Positions 17,074 to 25,433 of a stretch of DNA of 64,000 nt are shown here, piece after piece (within the stretch, counting starts at the first letter, position 1; each line of letters begins with the position of its first letter). This stretch comes from Rhizobium leguminosarum bv. trifolii WSM1325. Its GTDB lineage: Bacteria > Pseudomonadota > Alphaproteobacteria > Rhizobiales > Rhizobiaceae. The notes beneath the pieces were generated by a model, which saw only the letters and a program-made list of their open reading frames with translations, was not told where the DNA came from and searched no databases. A program made the position numbers and the translations under genes. The stretch is taken from the NCBI GenBank assembly GCA_000023185.1, contig CP001625.1, positions 452,089-516,088 of the forward strand, read 5' to 3'.

Positions 17074-17495
17074 CGGAAGAGACCTCTTCGCGAAAGGTAC
17101 GCTCGCAAACCCGGGGACTTGCAGAAATCTTTGTAGTGCCAGTCCTCAATGTTCTGAGGCCGCTATGACTTTGGTGCGGGTGTTCACTTCATTTATTCCT
17201 GCCAAGCCCGCCCGCTAGTATCTGTAAGGTCGGTCGCCGGAATTTTGACGGACGGCTTGGCTGCCGGCCCTCTTGCGACGCCGCCGGGGCCCGCCACGGC
17301 AAGGGCGCCCCTCCAAACAATGAGCATACCAGGCGAAGGCGCGTCCGCGCCGGCGCCAGTTCGCGCACGGCTTGACCGGTTAAAAGGGTAGCCGCAGGAG
17401 GGTTAGCGGAGCGCCGCTCGGAACGAGCGGAACCCGGGACCAACTGCCCCCGGCAAGCCGTTCCGCTTTGGGTGTACCCGTGGTGCCCCCTCGCC
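17074..17495. other. Gene-free GC-rich stretch
   Basis: About 420 very GC-rich bases lie between the possible small gene and the 3' end of the LysR gene. The reading frames found are Arg/Pro-rich without ribosome-binding sites and look non-coding. Nothing else was recognised. Confidence 0.45.
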
Positions 17496-18386
17496 TCACC
17501 TGCCCGGCCGTGCCAATGACCGGGCGATATCGACGATGTCGTCGCGCGAGGCGGTTGGATCCTCTTTATTCCAGGCAACGCCCAGCCCGATCCGGAAGTC
17601 GATGCCTCTCACCGCCTTCAGTTCGAAGGCCCTGTTCGGCAGGCCCTCGGTCCATTCTGGCGCAAAGCCGATGCCAAGGCCTGCCGAGACCAGCGACACC
17701 AGCGAATAGGTGTCGTCGCAGCTATAGGCGATGTTGCGGGTCAGATCATATTCCTCGAACTTCTCATTGAAGTACCGCTCTGTGTAGGAGAGGTTCTTGC
17801 GATTGAAGGCGATGATCCTTTCCGAACGCAGATCGTCGATGCCAATCTCCGCCTGTTCCGCCAGTGGGTTGCTCCTCGCCACCGCCAGCAGATAACGCTC
17901 ATGGGCGATTGAGGAGAAGCGCAAGGAGCCGATGTTTTCCACCGGTCTGATGAAGCCGAGATTGATCTGGCCGTTCTCCAGGCCGCGGATGATGTCGCCA
18001 GTGTTGCCGCTTGATATATGGATGCGGATATCCGGATACTTGCGGGCGATCTTTGCCAGAAACGCCGGCAGCACGCCGGTGGTGGCCGGATAAACGGTGC
18101 CGATCCTGATCTGCCGGATCGTCTTGCCGGCCACCGCCCTGGTGATCTCGGCACTCAGATCGACCTCGCTCAGGATCCCGACACAGCGCTCGTGGAAGAT
18201 CTCCCCTGCCGGCGTCAGCTCCACCCGCCGGGTCGAGCGGATGAACAGCGCGCAGCCGAGCTCACGCTCCAGTGCCTGCACATGGTTGGAGAGCGCCGGC
18301 TGGGCGATGCGCACCTTGGCTGCCGCCCGGCCGAAATGCAGTTCCTCGGCTACCGCGACGAAGTAGGAGAGCTGGCGTAGTTCCAT
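17496..18386 (-). CDS. LysR family transcriptional regulator
   Basis: This 296-residue LysR-type regulator has an N-terminal winged helix-turn-helix (MELRQLSYFVAVAEELHFGR, then AQPALSNHVQALEREL) followed by a periplasmic-binding-protein-like effector domain with the IRIGTVYPATTGVLPAFL strand near residue 92. The open frame extends upstream, but the start at 18386 is fixed by the invariant MELRQL N-terminus. It diverges from a small XRE gene across about 105 bp containing a perfect inverted repeat. The effector and targets are not readable. Confidence 0.92.
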   Translation of the reverse strand: MELRQLSYFVAVAEELHFGRAAAKVRIAQPALSNHVQALERELGCALFIRSTRRVELTPAGEIFHERCVGILSEVDLSAEITRAVAGKTIRQIRIGTVYPATTGVLPAFLAKIARKYPDIRIHISSGNTGDIIRGLENGQINLGFIRPVENIGSLRFSSIAHERYLLAVARSNPLAEQAEIGIDDLRSERIIAFNRKNLSYTERYFNEKFEEYDLTRNIAYSCDDTYSLVSLVSAGLGIGFAPEWTEGLPNRAFELKAVRGIDFRIGLGVAWNKEDPTASRDDIVDIARSLARPGR

Positions 18387-18440
18387 GGGGTCCTTCGACG
18401 AAGCGAGGCGGATAGCGCCGGCATGACGCTTTCTCGCTTT

Positions 18441-18473
18441 TGTAGAGTATACTCCGTAGCGGAATACTCTACA
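18441..18473. repeat. Inverted repeat, likely operator between LysR and XRE genes
   Basis: TGTAGAGTAT (18441-18450) and ATACTCTACA (18464-18473) form a perfect 10-bp inverted repeat with a 13-base spacer. The left part also contains the self-palindrome GAGTATACTC (18445-18454). It ends 18 bp before the XRE start and begins 55 bp upstream of the LysR start, suiting autoregulation by the XRE protein. Confidence 0.6.
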
Positions 18474-18491
18474 AGAGGTTCTCTCGCTGTC

Positions 18492-18710
18492 ATGGAGATA
18501 CGCGAGACCTTCGCTCGAAATTTGAGAACTCTTCGGCAGGCGAGGAAATTGTCGCAGGAGGAGCTCGCCCATCGTGCCAGCGTTGATCGGACCTACATCA
18601 GCTCTCTGGAACGATGCGTCTACAGCCCAAGTATTGAGGTGCTAGATCGACTGGCTGCCGTGCTAGGTGTTGAACCTGCTGACCTACTGAAAAAGTCAGC
18701 CAAGGAATAG
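18492..18710 (+). CDS. Small XRE/Cro-type transcriptional regulator
   Basis: This 72-residue single-domain helix-turn-helix protein starts MEIRETFARNLRTLRQARKL. The recognition region is SQEELAHRASVDRTYISSLE, followed by PSIEVLDRLAAVLGVEPADL. Size and layout are like the controller (C) proteins of restriction-modification systems and small phage-type repressors, but no restriction or methylase gene is nearby. The ATG at 18492 starts the conserved domain; the upstream extension overlaps the operator. Autoregulation through the inverted repeat is likely. Confidence 0.85.
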   Translation: MEIRETFARNLRTLRQARKLSQEELAHRASVDRTYISSLERCVYSPSIEVLDRLAAVLGVEPADLLKKSAKE

Positions 18711-19023
18711 CGAGCAACCGCAGGGCGACCTTGATATTCTCACCGCGACCGCCGCCCTAAACTGCTGCGAAAGTTGCCTTTCGCGACGTAAGCAGATTTA
18801 TGGAACGACAGGCGGCTACAGGTAGAGCGTTCGGCAGTCAGTCACCTTCGACGATGAGATCGAGATATTCGATGCTTGCGCTTTGTGACCCAAGGTCACC
18901 CATCAGGAACAATCGCAAGGGGCCACGAGTTAATGGCTTAGTCGGGCGTAAGCGTAATCGGAGCGTGGCGCTCTCCCTATCCCTCGGGTATCCGAGGTTG
19001 CTTCCAGCCTTCGAGCTGTGACG

Positions 19024-19048
19024 CGGGGTTCGAATCCCTGCCCCGACA
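19024..19048 (+). other. tRNA 3'-end fragment (T-arm plus acceptor strand)
   Basis: The sequence forms a canonical 5-bp T-stem with TTCGAAT loop (19024-19040), then CCCCGAC plus a discriminator A. A matching 5' acceptor GTCGGGG is absent at normal distance; GTCGGGC at 18941 gives six of seven pairs but makes the molecule about 108 nt with no proper anticodon arm. It is best explained as a tRNA 3' remnant, such as an attachment site left by an integrative element. Confidence 0.5.
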
Positions 19049-19087
19049 ACAAACTTCGATACAGATGAACTGGGATGCTCGCTCACC

Positions 19088-19710
19088 TCATTTCTTCGGG
19101 ACGGCTTTCGGTTTCGGTTGATACAGACGCCGTTTGACGTTCGAGCGTAGAGCATTGCGGAGATCTTTGTCCGCGATCGAAAGGTAGAACCATTCCGGAT
19201 TAAAGTGACCACCGCACCAACGACTGGTTTCAGCATATTCTGGATCTTCCCGATCGGCGATGATCTCTAGGAACCGCTCATATCCCGACACGCCACCAAC
19301 ATCTTCGGGAGGTCGCGCCCTTTCGCCGGCGACGCAGCTCCCGTGTTTGGGCGTAGCTGCGAGCGTCAAGAATCCCTCGACCGCAACGATGTGCCGCCAG
19401 CCATCCCCGAATAATAATGGTAACTGAAGACGGCACCTTGCTCGAAGTCCAGCAAGCGAACCTCTCTCTGATCGAAGACCCGAGGATCGTCACTGGTCGC
19501 ATCCTCCGTCAGGGTCTCGACTTCGCCATTCCGCAGACCACCAATGCGGAATTCATAGAGATGATAATTCCACCAGTTGAATGCTGCCTGAACACCGAGA
19601 TGCAGATGCTCCAGGTTCCAATGCACCGGCAGGACCAATCGGCGCCAGACGTCCGGCTGGATCTCGTCGATCGAAACTCTGACCTGCACAGCGTTAGCGG
19701 CTTTGAACAT
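19088..19710 (-). pseudogene. pRiA4b ORF-3 family protein, split by a frameshift
   Basis: The N-terminal part (19366-19710, 114 residues) carries the family start (VQVRVSIDEIQPDVWRRLVL, then HLHLGVQAAFNWWNYHLYEF). It goes out of frame after AVFSYHYY. The C-terminal part (19088-19369) carries PPEDVGGVSGYERFLEII and RWCGGHFNPEWF. Between them a third frame reads FGDGWRHIVAVEGFLTLAA, the conserved family core, so one missing base near 19412-19418 explains the split. Restored, the protein is about 207 residues, normal for the family. Function is unknown; the family was first seen on an Agrobacterium Ri plasmid. Confidence 0.85.
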
Positions 19711-20004
19711 GGCACGAATGAATAAGGTTAGGCGACGATCGTCAAGGAGGCAATGTTTGGAAAAGCCTGCCGCACCTCCTCCCTGCGGCAGGCCCCGAAT
19801 GTTTCATCCTGAGCTTGTATTAAGAAACGAATTTTCTTGAAATTCGAAGTGCAACTCTTAGTCTGGAAGATGAAGGTTGTGCGGTTAGTTTTGCAACCTA
19901 TCGTGACAGGCTTTTGTCGGGAGGAGCGAATTCTGACGTCAGCCTGTTCCCCGAGAAGTGAGAGCGATGCGTGCCGAGATTTGGTCTCAAACAAGGGGCG
20001 GCTG

Positions 20005-20628
20005 ATGCGTCTCGACACTCACATGTACTGGCTACTGGGATTGGTTTCCATGGGATCCAGCCTCCTCTTTGCGAGTGCAGATGTCCTGTCGGCCAATCCA
20101 TCTGCCGAGACAAGCAACTTCGGAGCGGTCAATGATGCGGCCGAGGCGGCGTATCCTTTTACGGTTGCCGGCGGCCACTCAGGCTCACAGCTACCTGCGG
20201 TCTACAGGGCGGCAATCAAGAGATTTCCGAACGTAGCCGCGTGTTTATCTGTCAGCGAGGGCGATCCTCCTCAAAATGTTGGCGATCTCGACTGGTCGCG
20301 GACAGCTTCCAGGGAGGATATCGACGTATGCATCTTTCGTATTTTGACCAGTTTACATGACGTCAATAAGGGAATTGCCTGGTTTCGGCGGCAAGGATTT
20401 CAGATCGAGGCTTTTCATCCGGACGCATCTTCGGAGACATCTTTCCGCAAACAAGGTCAAGTATATCAGTCTTACGCAGCGACGATTAGTACGAAAAAAC
20501 TCTATGAGAAGACCTCGTGGAGCAAGTTCTCTGCGACCTTCCACTTGGCGCCGGTGGCGTCTGTGCAAGTGCTAACAACGAGCACAGGCGCACCGCTGTC
20601 CACGAAGTGTACGTTCAATCTGGAGTAG
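20005..20628 (+). CDS. Hypothetical protein with N-terminal membrane/signal segment
   Basis: This 207-residue protein has an N-terminal hydrophobic segment (MYWLLGLVSMGSSLLFASAD near residues 7-26), predicting export. The mature part contains VAACLSVSEGDPP, REDIDVCIFRILTSL and GIAWFRRQGFQIE. No family is recognised. The ATG at 20005 has AAGGGG upstream and gives a sensible signal; the open frame upstream to 19837 lacks protein-like composition. A strong hairpin follows the stop. Confidence 0.65.
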   Translation: MRLDTHMYWLLGLVSMGSSLLFASADVLSANPSAETSNFGAVNDAAEAAYPFTVAGGHSGSQLPAVYRAAIKRFPNVAACLSVSEGDPPQNVGDLDWSRTASREDIDVCIFRILTSLHDVNKGIAWFRRQGFQIEAFHPDASSETSFRKQGQVYQSYAATISTKKLYEKTSWSKFSATFHLAPVASVQVLTTSTGAPLSTKCTFNLE

Positions 20629-20644
20629 GAGGGATTGGCATGGG

Positions 20645-20667
20645 GCGCGCCTTCAACGAAGGCGCGC
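20645..20667 (+). terminator. Strong GC hairpin after the preceding gene
   Basis: GCGCGCCTTC, AAC, GAAGGCGCGC is a perfect 10-bp stem with a 3-base loop, 17 bp after the stop at 20628. No T-run follows, so it is an atypical terminator or mRNA-stabilising hairpin. A frame at 20640-20801 with AGGAGG in front (53 codons) overlaps it and may be a small gene instead. Confidence 0.4.
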
Positions 20668-20781
20668 TCGACATGGTGAAGGCGGACGGCGACGAGCGTT
20701 TTAACGAACTCTTCGATCGCTTTTCTCAGTCAGAGCAAACACGTCGCACGATCGTTCCCTCCTCGATCGCGACGCAGGAAC

Positions 20782-21057
20782 TTAGGCGCGGTCATAGGTG
20801 AAGGACGTCAAAAGCGTCGTGACGAAGTTGCTCGCCCTTTCCTTGACAACCACTTCCGTCCATTCGTCTGTGCCACGCAAGCGCAGATCGGTATAGATGC
20901 TGTCGACGGCTGCCTCTTCGATGCGCTTGATATGCGTGTTGAATGCAGTCTCACCGCCGGCCTGATACATGTCCCTAATGACCATGCGCAGGATTTCCTG
21001 AATGGCGATCTGCCACGCGGTATTGATAGCTTGAAGCTCGTGAGCGTCCTTGGTCAT
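20782..21057 (-). CDS. Small hypothetical helical protein
   Basis: This 91-residue protein is predicted helical throughout (MTKDAHELQAINTAWQIAIQ, then ILRMVIRDMYQAGGETAFN), with no Cys and no signal. AAGGA precedes the ATG. Similar uncharacterised proteins occur in rhizobia. It stands alone on the minus strand. No function can be assigned. Confidence 0.65.
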   Translation of the reverse strand: MTKDAHELQAINTAWQIAIQEILRMVIRDMYQAGGETAFNTHIKRIEEAAVDSIYTDLRLRGTDEWTEVVVKERASNFVTTLLTSFTYDRA

Positions 21058-21182
21058 GGGAGGTCCTTCGATGGGGGAACAGTCGGCCCGCTAATACTAG
21101 AGATTAACGAGCGCGATGACTTCAAAGGTGGCATCCATCCGGGGCCACAGCCTAGCCTTGGCTAGGAAGCGCGTATCGAGGG

Positions 21183-21563
21183 TCAAGCCTGTCTCGCCTT
21201 GCGATTGGCGTAACGCCTGTCTCGTTCGGCTTTTCGTGTCGCCTCATCTTCCACCATCCGCGCGATAAGGGCGTTCTCTTTTGCGAGGCGGGCATCCTGT
21301 TCGGCCTGAACAGCTGCGTGCGCGGCAGCTTCCCGGTCAGCGGCCTCAGTGGCAAGGCGCTTGGCCTCTTCGAGCTTAAGTCGCTCGCGTTCAATGCGTC
21401 TCTCTTCCCTGACCGATGCGATGGCAACGCGTTCAGCCTGCCTTGCCACCCGAGTAGGCTCGGCTGCGGCCATCGCGGATCGGTGAGCGTTGAGAAGCGC
21501 GGCCTTGGCGCCCGCTGCTGCGGTGCGCCGGTCGGACAAATCGTCTTTGCGTGTGTTCTTCAA
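21183..21563 (-). CDS. DUF6481-like coiled-coil protein, TTG start
   Basis: This 126-residue protein begins at TTG (21563) with AGGA eight bases upstream: KNTRKDDLSDRRTAAAGAKA, then a long Ala/Glu/Arg-rich coiled-coil (RERLKLEEAKRLATEAADRE) to the end. The pattern matches DUF6481 proteins of rhizobia. The frame continues upstream to 21779, but that part is a shadow of the neighbouring gene on the same strand. It follows the 74-residue gene by about 30 bp, probably in one operon. Confidence 0.7.
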   Translation of the reverse strand: MKNTRKDDLSDRRTAAAGAKAALLNAHRSAMAAAEPTRVARQAERVAIASVREERRIERERLKLEEAKRLATEAADREAAAHAAVQAEQDARLAKENALIARMVEDEATRKAERDRRYANRKARQA

Positions 21564-21594
21564 ACTTTTATCCTGGTGATTGCGTCTTAGAAGA

Positions 21595-21819
21595 TCAGCT
21601 TGCCCTGGCTCGTTTCGCAATAAGTGCGGCCGTTGCCGAAGCTCGATCCTGAGCTTCCTTGGCAAGGCGCGCCTCGCGAAGTCGTAGCGTTTTGGCGTTC
21701 CTGGCAAGAACGATGGAGTCGAGCTCTTCGACCGCTCGATCTTTTGCAAAGATCTGCTTTTGCACGTCGCCGAAGGCAATCTCGGCCCGCTGGCGGGATC
21801 TGCTGTGTGTCTGTGTCAT
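21595..21819 (-). CDS. Small Arg/Ala-rich helical protein
   Basis: This 74-residue basic helical protein (MTQTHSRSRQRAEIAFGDVQ, then LRLREARLAKEAQDRASATA) has GAGGAA in front of the ATG. It is the first gene of a pair with the DUF6481-like gene and similar in composition to it. It lies just downstream of the cold-shock terminator, so it has its own promoter or depends on readthrough. Function is unknown. Confidence 0.65.
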   Translation of the reverse strand: MTQTHSRSRQRAEIAFGDVQKQIFAKDRAVEELDSIVLARNAKTLRLREARLAKEAQDRASATAALIAKRARAS

Positions 21820-21851
21820 GATTTCCTCAGTGGCTCGTCACGAGCCGAAAC

Positions 21852-21875
21852 AAAAAAGCCAGGCGAGAGCCTGGC
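21852..21875 (-). terminator. Rho-independent terminator of the cold-shock gene
   Basis: On the minus strand, GCCAGGC, TCTC, GCCTGGC is followed by TTTTTTG. The stem has seven perfect GC-rich pairs. It lies 65 bp after the cold-shock stop codon. Confidence 0.85.
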
Positions 21876-21940
21876 CTTGAAGTTCAGTGCGCTTCCGGCA
21901 GTGCCAGTACATCCGTGGTCAAAGGAAAGCGATGCACCAA

Positions 21941-22150
21941 TCAGGCGGACTGCAGGTTGCAGGCCGACATTTTGCCCGACTTGTTGTCGCGCTCAAGCTC
22001 GAAACCGATCTTCTGGCCTTCGACCAGTTCGCGCATTCCGGCGCGTTCGACGGCGGAGATGTGAACGAAGGCGTCAGCGCCGCCGTTGTCAGGCTGGATG
22101 AAGCCGAAGCCCTTGGTGGAATTAAACCATTTTACTGTGCCTGTGGTCAT
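21941..22150 (-). CDS. Cold-shock protein (CspA family)
   Basis: This 69-residue single cold-shock domain has RNP1-like KGFGFI and RNP2-like AFVHIS motifs in the usual order ([20 protein letters not shown] at the start). It acts as an RNA chaperone binding single-stranded nucleic acid in the cytoplasm. The ATG at 22150 is used, with AAAGGG upstream; the ATG five codons earlier would add MKGFI. A long leader with a 12-bp long-range inverted repeat precedes it and a clear terminator follows. Confidence 0.95.
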   Translation of the reverse strand: MTTGTVKWFNSTKGFGFIQPDNGGADAFVHISAVERAGMRELVEGQKIGFELERDNKSGKMSACNLQSA

Positions 22151-22207
22151 GATGAACCCTTTCAAAGCATAGAGAGAGGAACCGCGAAGCGACGCTCCGA
22201 GGACGGT

Positions 22208-22302
22208 GATAACGACTATTTTTGAAAGGAAGTTCGCTTAGAGCGCGGTGCCAATCGCGCGGTAGACAAAGTTCGGCAAGCAAAAGATCGATAGTCGTTA
22301 TC
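22208..22302 (-). promoter_or_regulatory. Long-range inverted repeat in the cold-shock leader
   Basis: GATAACGACTAT (22208-22219) and its perfect reverse complement ATAGTCGTTATC (22291-22302) lie 58-152 bp upstream of the cold-shock start. Pairing extends through CGGT on both sides with one bulged base. If transcribed it would close a loop of about 71 nt, fitting a temperature-sensing 5' leader; as DNA it could be two operator half-sites. Confidence 0.55.
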
Positions 22303-22579
22303 TACCGGATCGCGCCTTCGAGGTCAACCGCTAGTTTTCGAAGTTGCCGCATCCATTCGGAAGGTTGCGGAGGCAGTTTATGCACGTGACACGATTTTCT
22401 TATGCCCTCACCTTATCGAAGTTTGACGATCGCCGGGCGGAGAACTGACCCGATGGGCATCTCCAGACCGCTGGCTGATAATTCAGATTTTATTAAACAT
22501 GTAAGCGGATTCTAAAATCCGGGTGTAACACTCCCGCGTCGAGCCGCGTTTGGCGATCACATACATTGGGGATCGAACC

Positions 22580-22966
22580 ATGGCCGTTATTCTTGTCGTC
22601 GAAGACGAGCCGTTAATCCGCTTTCTCTTGTCGGACGAACTCGCCGATGCCGGTCATACGGTCATTGAAGCCGCCAGCGCATTGGAAGCGATCGCAGTGC
22701 TGGGGAGTTTCGATCATTTGGACGGCACGATTACCGATGTCGACATGCCGGGCGGATTGAGTGGACTTGACCTGATGAAGTTGGTGAGATCCACCAGACC
22801 GGCGACAAGCGTATGGGTCGTATCGGGCCGCGATGTCCGCTCTCAGATAGCTACCGGCGTCTTTTTCTTGCCTAAGCCATACGACTACCGCGAACTGGCC
22901 AATCTTGTGTCCGAACGCACCCACGTAAGACAAGTGCTCTTGGTAGACCAGCAGCGAACCGGCTGA
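22580..22966 (+). CDS. Single-domain response regulator
   Basis: This 128-residue CheY-like receiver has the acidic pair Glu8-Asp9 (VVEDEPLIRF), the phospho-acceptor Asp53 in TDVDMPGG, a Ser in VVSGRD at the switch position, and the conserved Lys in FFLPKPYDY. No output domain is present. The type is common in rhizobia as orphan regulators fed by HWE/HisKA2 kinases. The ATG at 22580 is chosen over the TTG at 22550. No kinase gene is adjacent. Confidence 0.9.
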   Translation: MAVILVVEDEPLIRFLLSDELADAGHTVIEAASALEAIAVLGSFDHLDGTITDVDMPGGLSGLDLMKLVRSTRPATSVWVVSGRDVRSQIATGVFFLPKPYDYRELANLVSERTHVRQVLLVDQQRTG

Positions 22967-23284
22967 AGGTCTTGAAGTCGGACGCCCGAGGAGGACCCGA
23001 GAGGGGACGACGGCGGCGGCGGGCGAAGCAGAACTATCGGGCTGCGCTAATTCCGCCGACTTCTCTGTAACTGCGCTGGCGCTGTTTTCAGGCCGCCTGC
23101 CTCGTAGGCTTTGCCGAGGAACACAGCGTCAGCGATCAGATCGGCGCTGTCATGGGGGCTTGGCCCGCTCGATGGCGATCCGCGTGCGGTGAACGTCGTT
23201 CGGTCCAAGGGGCCAAAAGCTGATCGGAGTCCAAGCGTCTGCCTCCTCGTCGTGCTTGTAGGCGATAATGACGCATTTCCGATC

Positions 23285-23450
23285 TCTACGGCGCCTTCAC
23301 GCAAGATATCGGCTGCCTTGCGAATGATCTTCGCGCGGTCATAGGCTGGTTTGTGGCGCCATTTTCCTTGAAGACCCTGGAAGCCGCATCGACGGCTCGA
23401 TCGAGATCTTCGGCGGAACCGCTCACGGTCCAACCGGTCGAATTCGACGA
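23285..23450 (-). pseudogene. Aldehyde dehydrogenase remnant
   Basis: Two minus-strand frames carry consecutive pieces of the N-terminal part of an aldehyde dehydrogenase: GSAEDLDRAVDAASRVFKE, then after a frame change WRHKPAYDRAKIIRKAADIL. Flanking frames do not continue the family. The remnant is about 50 residues of a roughly 480-residue enzyme, so this is a decayed gene end. The rest of 22967-23831 shows no convincing gene. Confidence 0.5.
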
Positions 23451-23831
23451 AACCTTGGGCTTGCGGTCGCGAACCACGTAACCGCTGTCCGGAAACGCCG
23501 AACATAATGAACTACAATGCATGAAGCCGTTCCATTTGACGGCCGTCTCACGCTCGATTGACGGCAAGATTGTTCTGTGAACTTGCCAACAGACTGCTTA
23601 GTGGCTCGAACCGGAAAAACGGTCGAGCCACCTCCTTTGTGGGCAATACTGGGTCGGGATGGAGCTCGCACTCGTGCGGCTAGCGCGAGCCTTATCGTTC
23701 GAGATTGGGCAACGGCAATTGGCGGTGCGGGAGACTTCACCTGCGATTCGCGCTCTTTTCCTTCAACCGCTTCTGGACATGCAGTGTCGCTCAGCCTCAA
23801 TCGCCCTGTCAAGAAAGCCCCTTGAACAATC

Positions 23832-24437
23832 ATGGTAACATTATTCACCTCACTGGTCTTGCCATACGCCCTCATGCTGATGACGCCGGGACCAAACCTT
23901 CTGATCGTCCTTCGCATTGCCATGAAGCCCTCATGGCATCGCGTGATGAGCGTCGCTGCAGGCATCGCATGCGGAGCAACGGTTGCTTGCTTCCTCGCAG
24001 CCTTCGGCGCCTCGACTTTCGAGAAGTTCGATAAGCTGGAGACCGTGGGTCGAATTCTGCTGGCCGGCATCTTGATCCATTCGGCTTTCCGCCTGATCAG
24101 GCGACATCCAGCGTCCTCGCCTCCCGAAGCATCACCTGAAGCCCTGGCCATCAGGCTCTTCGCCCTTGGTCTGGCGACGGCTCTCTCCAATCCCCTATCC
24201 GTCCCGTTCTTCGTAAGCTTCTATTTGTCCGCCCCATCCTTGCGAACATCAGTGGGGGTAACAGTTGCCTGTTGCTTGATATTTTCGATGGCGTTCGCGT
24301 GGTTCGTCTTGGCTGGACGGCTACTTTCGCTCTCTGCTATCCGGCGCAGGGGCGGACGGTGGCGTGAGCTCGTGCGTTTCATACTAGCAGGTTCGATGAG
24401 CGTTTATGCCCTATGGCTGCTGGCAAAAGGTTTTTGA
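23832..24437 (+). CDS. LysE/RhtB family exporter
   Basis: This 201-residue inner-membrane protein has the LysE-family start (PYALMLMTPGPNLLIVLRIA, residues 11-30), about six membrane segments, and the ALSNPLSVPFFVSFYL segment after the central loop. The family exports amino acids or related small molecules. No regulator gene is recognisable next to it, so the substrate is unknown. The start is the ATG at 23832. Confidence 0.9.
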   Translation: MVTLFTSLVLPYALMLMTPGPNLLIVLRIAMKPSWHRVMSVAAGIACGATVACFLAAFGASTFEKFDKLETVGRILLAGILIHSAFRLIRRHPASSPPEASPEALAIRLFALGLATALSNPLSVPFFVSFYLSAPSLRTSVGVTVACCLIFSMAFAWFVLAGRLLSLSAIRRRGGRWRELVRFILAGSMSVYALWLLAKGF

Positions 24438-25022
24438 CGCCAGAAAGTCAGCATGGTGTGGAATCGATGCCGTCCATCTAGCGGCGCTGATTGGAATGGC
24501 AATCTCGGGTGATTGCAGGAGCTCCGCATGGTCCATGATTGGCACGCATCGTAGCTTTCGGTGGAAAACCTGATGATCCGCGCGAGAGCGACTCGGGATC
24601 TCGCAGCCGCCTTGTCGAAAGAGCGGCGAAGCCCGGCCCACCAATTCACGCCTTGATGGGATACGAACCGGCGCCGCTACTTTTGATCAGCGGGAATTAA
24701 GTGTAGGCGCAGGTTGCTGCTCGTGGTCGCCTGATTAGGCCCGAAAGCTGCGTCGGCCGGGCATTTGGCGCGGCTGTCGGTTCTTCCCGTCCAGCTACAC
24801 TGAAATCATCGTCACCGTATCCTTTGAGCCGCACTCCGCGATCCTATGAGGCCCCGCACCGCTCAGAACATAACGCCGCGTCGTCACCGCGCGCCAACTC
24901 GCAAACTGGCCCGCCAGCGAGGGCTTTTTTGAGGCACGCCCACTGCGGACGCATGCTAGACATATTTGGAACCGGCCCTAAATTTTTTGCTGCGTCGGGG
25001 TCGCCACCTATTGGAGGATCGT
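24438..25022. other. Gene-free stretch
   Basis: About 585 bases lie between the LysE gene and a small gene. A minus-strand frame at 24411-24644 contains CVPIMDHAELLQSPEIAIPI but has no start signal or recognised family. Nothing else was seen. Confidence 0.4.
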
Positions 25023-25274
25023 ATGTTCGTGAATTTGACCGATGGCACGATAACGCGCTGGATAAATATGGACGTTGTTATCCAGATGCGGTTCGATGAC
25101 GACAAACATCAGACGGAACTCTTCTTGCTTAGAGAGCACGCTGGGCCGGTTTTTGTCAACGAGACTCCGGAAGAGATCCGAACACTTATGGACATTGAAC
25201 TCGAACGCCTATCCCGAGCGGCAAACTGGAACTCCGGGGGACCTTTGGGCGGACCGAATGGCCGCAGACAATAA
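25023..25274 (+). CDS. Small hypothetical protein
   Basis: This 83-residue acidic protein starts MFVNLTDGTITRWINMDVVI. The first half looks like a small beta-sheet domain and the second is helical (EEIRTLMDIELERLSRAANW). A clear GGAGG precedes the ATG. The family is not recognised. A 30-codon frame (25258-25350, MAADNKPFTIGGLIAAIEAA...) overlaps its end and could be a coupled peptide. A terminator follows at 25410. Confidence 0.6.
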   Translation: MFVNLTDGTITRWINMDVVIQMRFDDDKHQTELFLLREHAGPVFVNETPEEIRTLMDIELERLSRAANWNSGGPLGGPNGRRQ

Positions 25275-25350
25275 GCCGTTTACCATTGGTGGCCTGATTG
25301 CGGCGATTGAGGCTGCGCAACGCACAGGAGACAATTTTGCTTGGGGTTAG
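25258..25350 (+). CDS. Possible 30-residue coupled small protein
   Basis: A short frame begins 17 bp before the stop of the preceding gene and ends GDNFAWG. It is predicted helical in the middle (IGGLIAAIEAAQRTG). It lies before the terminator at 25410, so it is probably on the same transcript. There is no strong separate ribosome-binding site. Confidence 0.3.
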   Translation: MAADNKPFTIGGLIAAIEAAQRTGDNFAWG

Positions 25351-25409
25351 CAAGTAGTCGCTGGACGGCCAAACGCAATAATACTAGTTAGAAATACCCC
25401 CTGCCTGAT

Positions 25410-25433
25410 CCCCGCTCTCGCGGGGTTTTCTTT
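25410..25433 (+). terminator. Rho-independent terminator
   Basis: CCCCGC, TCTC, GCGGGG is followed by TTTTCTTT. It ends the small-gene transcript that starts at or before 25023. Confidence 0.85.

Noticed and set aside
17189..17578. 129-codon minus-strand frame
   Set aside because: It has Arg/Pro-rich GC-driven composition, overlaps the LysR gene end and has no start signal.
18941..19048. Complete tRNA gene
   Set aside because: The only candidate 5' acceptor is 108 nt away with one mismatch and there is no valid anticodon arm, so only a 3' fragment is reported.
21564..21779. N-terminal extension of the DUF6481-like gene
   Set aside because: It is an out-of-frame shadow of the 74-residue gene on the same strand; the DUF6481-like homology begins at the TTG at 21563.
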